DNA of 5,133 bases, from positions 1-5,133 of the forward strand of contig CAIPUP010000277.1 in the NCBI GenBank assembly GCA_903868285.1, read 5' to 3'. The stretch comes from an uncultured beta proteobacterium. Its GTDB lineage: Bacteria > Pseudomonadota > Gammaproteobacteria > Burkholderiales > SG8-39. This document shows, in pieces, positions 1 to 4,744 of the stretch; position 1 is the first letter of the stretch, and the number at the start of each line of letters is the position of its first letter. The translations under genes and the position numbers were made by a program. Below the pieces are notes generated by a model, which saw only the letters and a program-made list of their open reading frames with translations, had not been told where the DNA came from and ran no database searches.

Positions 1-1
1 C

Positions 2-346
2 ACCCGCGTGGTCGACCCGGCCAATCGTCGTCGCAAGCTGTGTCTGGTGACCCCCGAGGGCGAGGAGTTCGTGCGCCGCTATCAGGCCGACATGCAGCAG
101 TCGCAGGCGCGCTTGCTGGCACCGCTCAGTGCTGCCGAGCGCGTGCAGTTCATGGATCTGCTGGGCCGTCTGGTCGAGGGCAACAACGAGCGCGGTCGCA
201 CCTCGTTGCGACCGGGTGGCCGGGCACTCGGTGCCGACCGGCCGTTGCGAAAATTACCCAAAACACGCGCTGTGACCAGCCTCAACGACGCACGCCACCG
301 GCAATCCGTTTTGCTTAACAACCCCACATCAGGAGAGTCAAGATGA
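2..346 (+). CDS. MarR-family transcriptional regulator, C-terminal part (5' end outside window)
   Basis: This is the end of a MarR/SlyA-type regulator, a dimeric winged-helix repressor that usually responds to small aromatic or other ligands. The first visible residues (TRVVDPANRRRKLCLVTPEG) match the wing beta-hairpin and its exit, where the family has a D-x-x-[DN]-R-R pattern followed by L-T-x-x-G. The next ~45 residues form the expected C-terminal dimerisation helices (L-S-x-x-E-R, then a leucine-rich helix to about base 190). The DNA-binding helices lie outside the window. The family normally ends soon after this helix, but here the frame stays open for about 50 more codons, rich in R, P and N and including codons rare in the neighbouring genes (TTA, ACA, TCA, AGA), and stops in an ATGA overlap with dctP. 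The tail may be a real extension or former intergenic DNA. The position suggests control of the adjacent TRAP genes; the ligand is unknown. Confidence 0.85.
   Translation, partial: TRVVDPANRRRKLCLVTPEGEEFVRRYQADMQQSQARLLAPLSAAERVQFMDLLGRLVEGNNERGRTSLRPGGRALGADRPLRKLPKTRAVTSLNDARHRQSVLLNNPTSGESR
204..250. repeat. GC-rich hairpin flanked by 8-bp direct repeats in the marR tail
   Basis: GGCCGG (218-223) and GCAC (224-227) face GTGC (231-234) and CCGGCC (238-243), giving a ten-pair stem with a 3-base loop (TCG) and a 3-base bulge (CGA, 235-237). The palindrome is bracketed by two copies of CGTTGCGA at 204-211 and 243-250. There is no T tract after it, so it is not a typical intrinsic terminator. 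It sits where a MarR protein would normally end, so it could be an operator, an mRNA hairpin between marR and dctP, or a REP-like insertion. The structure is visible; the function is a guess. Confidence 0.4.
331..335 (+). promoter_or_regulatory. Shine-Dalgarno site for dctP
   Basis: AGGAG lies 7 bases before the ATG at 343. It fixes the start of the receptor gene even though that start gives an unusually long signal peptide and overlaps the upstream stop codon. Confidence 0.8.
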
Positions 347-1401
347 CAAGCATGCATCAGAGGGTTCGCGTCGATCGCGCGCTGCAAATATCGCTGCAAC
401 GGTTTCTGCACCTTGGACTGCAACGGCTGGCTGCGTGGGTCGTCGCGCTGGTCACCGCGCTGGTCACTGCTTTGTGCCTGCCGCTGCTGGCGCAGGCACA
501 GGGCTGGGACATGCCGACGGGTTATGCGCCGACCAATTTTCATACCGTGAACAATGTCGCCTTTGCCGAGGCAGTCGGTAAGGCCAGTGGCGGCAAGCTG
601 GCGATCAAGGTGCATCCGGGCGCTTCGCTGTACAAGATGCCTGAGATCAAGCGTGCGGTACAGCAGGGTCAGGTGCCCATCGGTGAAGTGCTGATGGTGA
701 CCCTGGTGAACGAGAACGCGCTGTACGGCGCTGATGGTTTGCCGTTTCTGGCCAATAGCTATGACTCGGCCAAAAAGCTCTGGTCGGTGCAGCGCCCCTA
801 TATCGAGAAATTGCTGGATGCGCAGGGCCTGATGCTGATGTACGCCGTGCCGTGGCCGCCGCAGGGCCTGTTCGTGCCCAAGGAAGTGAATGCGGTGGCT
901 GATATGAACGGTCTGAACTGGCGCGCCTATGACAAGCAGACCGCGCGCATGGGTGAGTTGTTCAAGGCCCGGCCAGTCACCATTCAGGCGGCCGAAGTGG
1001 CCCAGGCACTGGCTACCGGGCGTATCAATTCGCTGGTGTCTTCAGCCCAGTCGGGTGTGGATTACAAGGCCTGGGAGTCGGTGAAGTTTTTCTACGACGT
1101 ACAGGCCTGGTTGCCCAAGAACATGATCATCGCCAACAAGGCCGCCTTCAATGGCCTGGACAAGGCGCTGCAGGGCCAGTTGCTGGCCGAGGCACGCAAG
1201 GCCGAGGAAGCCGGCTGGGCCTCCAGTGTGCGCACTGCAGAATCGACCAAGCAGACGCTGGCCAGCAATGGCATGAAGGTGGCAGCGCCGGGAGCCAAAC
1301 TGGCGGGCGAGCTGTCGGCCATCGGTCGCCAGATGGTGGATGAGTGGCTGGCCACCGCCGGTGCCGACGGCAAGTCGCTGGTGGATGCGTTCCGGCGCTA
1401 G
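343..1401 (+). CDS. dctP: TRAP transporter periplasmic solute receptor, DctP family
   Basis: This is the extracytoplasmic receptor of a tripartite TRAP importer; it binds substrate in the periplasm and hands it to the DctQ/DctM membrane pair. The 352-aa product has a signal peptide with a basic, leucine-rich n-region (1-30), a hydrophobic core (about 31-48) and a probable cleavage after AQA at residue 52. The mature part shows family hallmarks: A-E-A-V-G-K with G-G-K-L near 75-85, E-I-K-R-A-V-Q-Q-G (101-109), D-G-L-P-F-L (131-136), and D-M-N-G-L-N-W-R (187-194), whose Arg194 matches the near-invariant arginine that pairs with a substrate carboxylate in characterised DctP proteins. Also present are A-Q-A-L-A-T-G (220-226) and A-W-L-P-K-N (255-260). 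The W-P-P-Q-G stretch (171-175) marks a subgroup whose ligands I cannot name. The ATG at 343 is chosen for its AGGAG site. The 52-residue leader is about twice the usual length and contains small internal repeats. Substrate unknown; a carboxylate is likely from Arg194. Confidence 0.95.
   Translation: MTSMHQRVRVDRALQISLQRFLHLGLQRLAAWVVALVTALVTALCLPLLAQAQGWDMPTGYAPTNFHTVNNVAFAEAVGKASGGKLAIKVHPGASLYKMPEIKRAVQQGQVPIGEVLMVTLVNENALYGADGLPFLANSYDSAKKLWSVQRPYIEKLLDAQGLMLMYAVPWPPQGLFVPKEVNAVADMNGLNWRAYDKQTARMGELFKARPVTIQAAEVAQALATGRINSLVSSAQSGVDYKAWESVKFFYDVQAWLPKNMIIANKAAFNGLDKALQGQLLAEARKAEEAGWASSVRTAESTKQTLASNGMKVAAPGAKLAGELSAIGRQMVDEWLATAGADGKSLVDAFRR
394..426 (+). repeat. Direct repeat CTGCAACGG in the dctP leader
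   Basis: CTGCAACGG occurs at 394-402 and 418-426, 24 bases apart and in frame, so it encodes Leu-Gln-Arg twice (residues 18-20 and 26-28). Related CTGCA words occur at 382 and 406. The repeat falls in the extra-long n-region of the signal peptide. Confidence 0.55.
445..468 (+). repeat. 12-bp tandem duplication in the dctP signal-peptide core
   Basis: Two adjacent 12-base units, GCGCTGGTCACC (445-456) and GCGCTGGTCACT (457-468), differ only in the last base and encode Ala-Leu-Val-Thr twice within the hydrophobic core. Being a multiple of three it keeps the frame, and it lengthens the membrane-spanning part of the leader by four residues. Confidence 0.7.
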
Positions 1402-1416
1402 CCGAGGCTGCACACG

Positions 1417-1932
1417 ATGCGACGTGCGCTGGACAGCTTCTATGCCTTGACCACCCTGCTGGCAGCCTGCTGCTTTGTGGCGGTGGCGTTGCTGGTGCTG
1501 TATCAGCTGGGCGGACAGCTGTTTCCCTATGTGCCGCGCTCGGCGGATGAATTTGCCGGCTATTGCATGGGCGCATCGGCTTTTCTCGGTCTGGCCGATG
1601 CGCTGCGCTCCGGTGATCATATTCGCGTCACGCTGGTGGCAGACCGCCTTGCGCCGCGTGCGCGGCGGGCGATGGAATGGCTGGCCCTGGGTATCGGCAG
1701 CGCGATGGCCTTGTGGATTGCCTGGTACATGCTGCGCATGGCCTGGGATTCCTGGGTCATGAACGAACTGAGCTCGGGTCTGATTGCCCTGCCGATGTGG
1801 TTGCCGCAGGGTGCCATGGCCTGGGGTGCAGTGGCGTTCGCGCTGGCGCTGCTGGAGCTGTTCCCGCTGATGGCGGCGGGCGGGGCGATGCCCGGCCCGG
1901 GTGATACGGAGGAATTCAGTGCCGACCGCTGA
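1417..1932 (+). CDS. dctQ: TRAP transporter small membrane subunit, DctQ family
   Basis: This is the small, four-helix integral membrane subunit of the TRAP transporter, which associates with the large DctM subunit in the inner membrane. The 171-aa product has hydrophobic segments at roughly 11-34, 46-64, 88-110 and 129-152. The best family marker is F-L-G-L-A-D-A-L-R-S-G-D-H-I-R-V (56-71), the conserved loop after the second helix that normally reads G-x-x-x-A-L-R-x-x-x-H-I-x-V. The ATG is 15 bases after the dctP stop, with GAGG at 1404-1407 nine bases before it. The 3' end overlaps dctM by 14 bases, which points to translational coupling and matched production of the two membrane subunits. 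Length and topology are ordinary for the family, and it is almost certainly in one operon with its neighbours. Confidence 0.93.
   Translation: MRRALDSFYALTTLLAACCFVAVALLVLYQLGGQLFPYVPRSADEFAGYCMGASAFLGLADALRSGDHIRVTLVADRLAPRARRAMEWLALGIGSAMALWIAWYMLRMAWDSWVMNELSSGLIALPMWLPQGAMAWGAVAFALALLELFPLMAAGGAMPGPGDTEEFSADR
1908..1912 (+). promoter_or_regulatory. Shine-Dalgarno site that sets the dctM GTG start
   Basis: GGAGG lies 6 bases before the GTG at 1919. An in-frame GTG at 1901 would place this site inside the gene and has no comparable site of its own, so 1919 is the better start. The motif is inside the end of dctQ, fitting coupled translation. Confidence 0.8.
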
Positions 1933-3232
1933 GCTCTCCGGCCTGTATGCCTTGATCATCATCGGCGCGCTGCTCGGGCTGCTGGCGCTCGGGGTATGGA
2001 TCGGCCTTGCCCTGACCGGCACCGCGCTGCTGGCCATGCTGCTGTTCTCCACCCGACTGCCCGGGGACGCCATGGCGACCACGGTGTTCGGTTCGGTCAC
2101 CGCCTGGACCTTGACTGCCTTGCCGCTATTTATCTGGATGGGCGAAGTGTTGTTTCGTTCGCGTATCTCCGAATACATGTTTCGCGGCCTGGCGCCCTGG
2201 ATGTCGCCGCTGCCCGGTCGTCTGCTGCAGGTGAATGTGGCGGCCTCGATGGTGTTTGCCGCCATCTCCGGTTCGTCGGCCGCGACCTGTGCCACGGTCG
2301 GCAAGATCACCATCCCGGAGCTGCAAAAACGCGGCTATCCGGAGAACATGATGGTCGGGTCGCTGGCTGGTGCCGGCACGCTCGGGCTGCTGATTCCGCC
2401 TTCGATCATCATGATCGTGTATGCGGTGTCGGCCGATGTGTCGATCAACAAACTGTTTGCCGCCGGTGTTATGCCCGGACTGGTGCTGGGCGGTCTGTTC
2501 ATGCTCTACAACGGTATTTGGGCGCTGCTGCATCCTTCGCAGATTCCCTCGGACGATCTGCGCATGTCATTGGTCGGCAAATTGCGCGCCTCGCTGGCGC
2601 TGCTGCCGGTACTGTTGCTGATTGCAGCCGTGCTGGGATCGATCTATGCCGGCATCGCCACCGCCACCGAATCGGCCACCATCGGTGTGGTTGGTGCTTT
2701 TATCCTGGCTGCGTTCCAGGGCGGGGTGAGCTGGGCTTTTTTCAGGCGCACCGTGATTGGCGCCATGCGCACCACCACCATGATCATGCTGATCATTGCC
2801 GGTGCGTCCTTTCTCGGTCTGGCCATGGGCTTTTCCGGCGTGCCGCGCATGCTGGCCGAATGGGTCGGCAAGCTGGGCTTGGGGCAGGGTGAATTGCTGA
2901 TCGCGCTGACCGTGCTCTACATCATTCTGGGTTGCCTGCTTGATGGCATATCGATGGTGCTGCTGACCATGGCGGTGGTACTGCCCATGACCAATGCCGT
3001 GGGCATTGATCCACTGTGGCTCGGTATTTTCATTGTCATTGTGGTGGAGATGGGACAGATCACGCCGCCGGTAGGCTTCAATCTTTTCGTGCTGCAAAAC
3101 GCGCTCAAACGCGATATCGGTTTTGTCAGTCGCGCCGCATTGCCGTACTTTTTCATCATGCTGCTGATGCTGGTCATCATCTGGTACTGGCCGGGACTGG
3201 CGACATGGTTGCCGGGGCGGATGGGTAACTGA
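1919..3232 (+). CDS. dctM: TRAP transporter large membrane subunit, DctM family
   Basis: This is the large transport subunit of the TRAP importer, which moves substrate across the inner membrane using an ion gradient (Na+ in the characterised members). From the GTG at 1919 it has 437 residues, the usual length, and a run of about eleven to twelve hydrophobic segments. Family motifs, in order: E-V-L-F-R-S (76-81), A-A-I-S-G-S-S-A-A-T (114-123), followed by G-A-G-T-L-G-L-L-I-P-P-S (151-162), A-T-E-S-A-T-I-G (249-256), L-D-G-I-S-M-V-L-L-T (341-350) and G-Q-I-T-P-P-V-G-F-N-L-F (379-390). The paired G-S-S and I-P-P-S / I-T-P-P-V-G hairpins are the regions that hold the ion and substrate sites in solved TRAP membrane domains. 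It overlaps dctQ by 14 bases. Its stop codon lies within the first unit of a 13-bp tandem repeat. Confidence 0.95.
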   Translation: MPTAELSGLYALIIIGALLGLLALGVWIGLALTGTALLAMLLFSTRLPGDAMATTVFGSVTAWTLTALPLFIWMGEVLFRSRISEYMFRGLAPWMSPLPGRLLQVNVAASMVFAAISGSSAATCATVGKITIPELQKRGYPENMMVGSLAGAGTLGLLIPPSIIMIVYAVSADVSINKLFAAGVMPGLVLGGLFMLYNGIWALLHPSQIPSDDLRMSLVGKLRASLALLPVLLLIAAVLGSIYAGIATATESATIGVVGAFILAAFQGGVSWAFFRRTVIGAMRTTTMIMLIIAGASFLGLAMGFSGVPRMLAEWVGKLGLGQGELLIALTVLYIILGCLLDGISMVLLTMAVVLPMTNAVGIDPLWLGIFIVIVVEMGQITPPVGFNLFVLQNALKRDIGFVSRAALPYFFIMLLMLVIIWYWPGLATWLPGRMGN

Positions 3233-3287
3233 GGTGGGTAACTCAGGTGAGTAACTGAGGTGGGTAACTGAGGTGGGCAACTGAGAT
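3223..3287. repeat. Five-copy 13-bp tandem repeat across the dctM stop codon
   Basis: The unit GGGTAACTGAGGT is repeated head to tail at 3223-3235 (consensus), 3236-3248 (one change), 3249-3261 (one change), 3262-3274 (consensus) and 3275-3287 (two changes); a decayed sixth copy may occupy 3288-3300. The first copy contains the last two sense codons and the TGA of dctM. Units carry TAA and TGA in two frames (the second unit keeps only TAA), and the 13-base period rotates the frame, so downstream reading is blocked in all three forward frames. It has no internal dyad and no spacers, so it is not a CRISPR array. It looks like a slippage-prone minisatellite grown from the end of dctM. Confidence 0.9.
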
Positions 3288-3296
3288 GGTTAAATG

Positions 3297-3336
3297 CGAG
3301 GCAGCTTCACGTCTCGGGGCAAGTGCTCGTTTTTTT
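3297..3336 (+). terminator. Possible intrinsic terminator after the TRAP operon
   Basis: CGAG-g-CA-g-CTT (3297-3307) can pair with AAG-TG-CTCG (3321-3329), giving nine pairs with two single-base bulges and a 13-base loop, directly followed by seven Ts (3330-3336). The placement, about 65 bases past dctM and before an AT-rich promoter-like stretch, fits the end of the TRAP transcript. The bulges and moderate stem make it a weak or uncertain terminator. Confidence 0.45.
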
Positions 3337-3361
3337 CACCACACTGTTCGTACACCAACAG

Positions 3362-3401
3362 TCGATATTTAAAAAACCTTTTATTTTCAATAACTTATAG
3401 T
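3362..3401 (+). promoter_or_regulatory. AT-rich putative promoter for the preA-hyuA genes
   Basis: The stretch from about 3362 to 3401 is strikingly AT-rich against the GC-rich surroundings, with A and T runs at 3368-3387. A good -10 hexamer, TATAGT, lies at 3396-3401, which would start transcription close to 3408, just before the preA ribosome site. No convincing -35 (TTGACA-like) sits 16-18 bases upstream, so the promoter may need an activator or an UP-element contact through the A/T runs. I saw no sigma-54 site. Confidence 0.4.
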
Positions 3402-3412
3402 AGTTTCACTAT
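3397..3412. promoter_or_regulatory. Small palindrome overlapping the -10 box (possible operator)
   Basis: ATAGT (3397-3401) and ACTAT (3408-3412) form a perfect 5-bp inverted repeat around a 6-base spacer. A second short palindrome, ATAA-C-TTAT, overlaps it at 3390-3398. Placed over the candidate -10 and start point, it would suit a repressor site, possibly for the MarR protein at the left edge, though no matching copy was found before dctP. A 5-bp arm is short, so chance is a serious alternative. Confidence 0.3.
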
Positions 3413-3416
3413 CACC

Positions 3417-3421
3417 GGAGG
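3417..3421 (+). promoter_or_regulatory. Shine-Dalgarno site for the PreA-like gene
   Basis: GGAGG lies 6 bases before the ATG at 3428 and clearly fixes that start. Confidence 0.85.
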
Positions 3422-3427
3422 CGACAA

Positions 3428-4744
3428 ATGGCTGATTTATCCCTGGAATTCTGCGGCATCAAGTTCAAGCACCCGATCATCATCGCCTCGCTCGAGACTA
3501 CCAACAGTCCGGAGGTGATCAAGGAGTGCGTCGATGCTGGTGCCGCCGGCATGATCGTCAAGACCCTGACCGACATCGAGGACATGGCGCGTCTGACGCA
3601 GAACTCGAAGTACGCCATCCTGAACGAGAAGAACGAGCTGATCAAAGGCAAGGTCAACAAGAACTTCGTGTTCTACAGCCGCTCGGGTTACTCCAGCACT
3701 GGCTTTCGGGAATGGTTGCCGCATCTGATCGAGCTGCGCAAATACGCCGCTGACCAGGGCTCGCACCTGATTGGCAGTGCCGGTGGCAAGACGGTGCAGA
3801 GCTGGATTGATATCTGCCGCACCATCGAGGATGCCGGCTTGCCGATGGTGGAGTTGAACTTCGGTTGTCCGCATCCGGCCATGATGCCCGGGGTGCATGG
3901 CGGCTCCATGATCGGTCAGGAGCCGGAGGTGGCGCGCGAGGTCACGGCGCGGGTAGTCGAGGCGGTGAAGATTCCGGTCATGGTCAAGCTCACACCGGAT
4001 CAGTCGCGGGTGCTGGATGTGGCGCGCGCGGTGAAAGAGGCCGGTGCTGCTGCGGTGACCGCCACCAACCGCTACACCGGCTTTTCGGTCGATATCGAAA
4101 CCGGACAGCCGCGCCTGGGCGGCCCGGCCGGTATCGGTGGCACCTGGGCCAAGCCCTTGTCGCTGCGTTGGGTCAATCGCATCTTCACCGAGCTGGGCAT
4201 GCCGGTGAGTGGCTCCAACGGCATCTACGATCATCGCGATGTGGTGGAGTTCATCATGACCGGTGCGCCGGTGGTGCAGATCGGCTCGATCCTGATGCTC
4301 AAGGGCATCAAGTACCTGCCGCACATCATCTCGGGCCTGGAAGAGTTCATGGACCAGCATGGCTACCCCAATGTCGAATCGATGCTGGGCATTGCCTCCA
4401 AGCGTTCGGTCAAGGATTACGGCGATCAGTTCAAGAAGCCGCGCATGCACAGCGAAGTGACGGTGGATGCCTGCAAGAACCCCAAGTGCACTATCTGCAT
4501 CCAGACCTGCTTTTACGATGCACTGGTGCAGGCGCCGGGCAAGGTTGGCACCCTGCATGCCAATTGCATCGGCTGCGAGATGTGCACCCAGACCTGTCCC
4601 TTTGGTGCCACCAGCATGCACACCACCACCGAAGAGGCACGTGCGCAGCAGCCCTACTTCCAGATTCCTTCCGATGTGTTCGAGTACGGCAAGTTCGAGA
4701 AGGGTTTTGATCGCGGCATCAAGCTGGCCAAGGTGAAAGATTGA
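3428..4744 (+). CDS. preA: PreA-like FMN/[4Fe-4S] oxidoreductase (dihydropyrimidine dehydrogenase family)
   Basis: This 438-aa cytoplasmic flavoprotein matches the catalytic half of dihydropyrimidine dehydrogenase. Residues 1-320 form a dihydroorotate-dehydrogenase-type FMN barrel: V-K-T (44-46), E-L-N-F-G-C-P-H (142-149) with Cys147 in the place of the catalytic acid (Cys671 of pig DPD), K-L-T-P (187-190), T-A-T-N (211-214), S-N-G-I (263-266) and Q-I-G-S (284-287). A ferredoxin domain follows with two cluster motifs, C349-x4-C354-x2-C357-x3-C361 and C380-x2-C383-x2-C386-x3-C390-P, then a ~45-residue tail. E. coli PreA reduces uracil and thymine with its NAD(H)-linked partner PreT; no PreT gene is in view. 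Unlike DPD, Thr122 seems to replace Asn609, Arg215 replaces Thr737, and the first cluster motif has two extra residues. The family call is firm; reduction of uracil or thymine is doubtful, so the symbol marks homology only. The gene probably has its own promoter and is coupled to hyuA. Confidence 0.9.
   Translation: MADLSLEFCGIKFKHPIIIASLETTNSPEVIKECVDAGAAGMIVKTLTDIEDMARLTQNSKYAILNEKNELIKGKVNKNFVFYSRSGYSSTGFREWLPHLIELRKYAADQGSHLIGSAGGKTVQSWIDICRTIEDAGLPMVELNFGCPHPAMMPGVHGGSMIGQEPEVAREVTARVVEAVKIPVMVKLTPDQSRVLDVARAVKEAGAAAVTATNRYTGFSVDIETGQPRLGGPAGIGGTWAKPLSLRWVNRIFTELGMPVSGSNGIYDHRDVVEFIMTGAPVVQIGSILMLKGIKYLPHIISGLEEFMDQHGYPNVESMLGIASKRSVKDYGDQFKKPRMHSEVTVDACKNPKCTICIQTCFYDALVQAPGKVGTLHANCIGCEMCTQTCPFGATSMHTTTEEARAQQPYFQIPSDVFEYGKFEKGFDRGIKLAKVKD
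4731..4736 (+). promoter_or_regulatory. Shine-Dalgarno site supporting a TTG start for hyuA
   Basis: AGGTGA, within the last codons of the PreA-like gene, lies 4 bases before the TTG at 4741. It is the only good ribosome site near the start of the reading frame and supports a TTG start that overlaps the upstream TGA as TTGA. A second in-frame TTG at 4750 is a fallback; the first in-frame GTG (4798) would cut off the ATP-binding motif. Confidence 0.6.

Noticed and set aside
1901..1918. GTG at 1901 as the dctM start
   Set aside because: It would put the GGAGG site inside the gene and adds six residues (M-I-R-R-N-S) with no ribosome site of its own; GTG 1919 has GGAGG at ideal spacing.
1042..2313. 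Long minus-strand open frame (423 codons) across dctP, dctQ and dctM
   Set aside because: It runs antisense to three well-recognised genes, crosses their boundaries and has a low-complexity H/R/Q/G-rich product, typical of a GC-rich shadow frame.
3223..3300. CRISPR array or iteron-type origin
   Set aside because: The 13-bp units are directly adjacent without spacers, too short for CRISPR, and there is no replication gene or DnaA-box context nearby.
3294..3518. Small + strand frame (74 codons) beginning in the intergenic gap
   Set aside because: No ribosome site before its ATG, it runs out of frame into the PreA-like gene, and the gap composition looks regulatory.
3437..4621. Minus-strand open frame (394 codons) opposite the PreA-like gene
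   Set aside because: Its product has no recognisable motif and is H/R/G-rich; the + strand frame carries all expected flavin and Fe-S motifs.
3428..4744. Class 1B dihydroorotate dehydrogenase (PyrD) of pyrimidine synthesis
   Set aside because: The fused C-terminal two-cluster ferredoxin domain and the catabolic/transport neighbours fit PreA/DPD-type proteins rather than PyrD.
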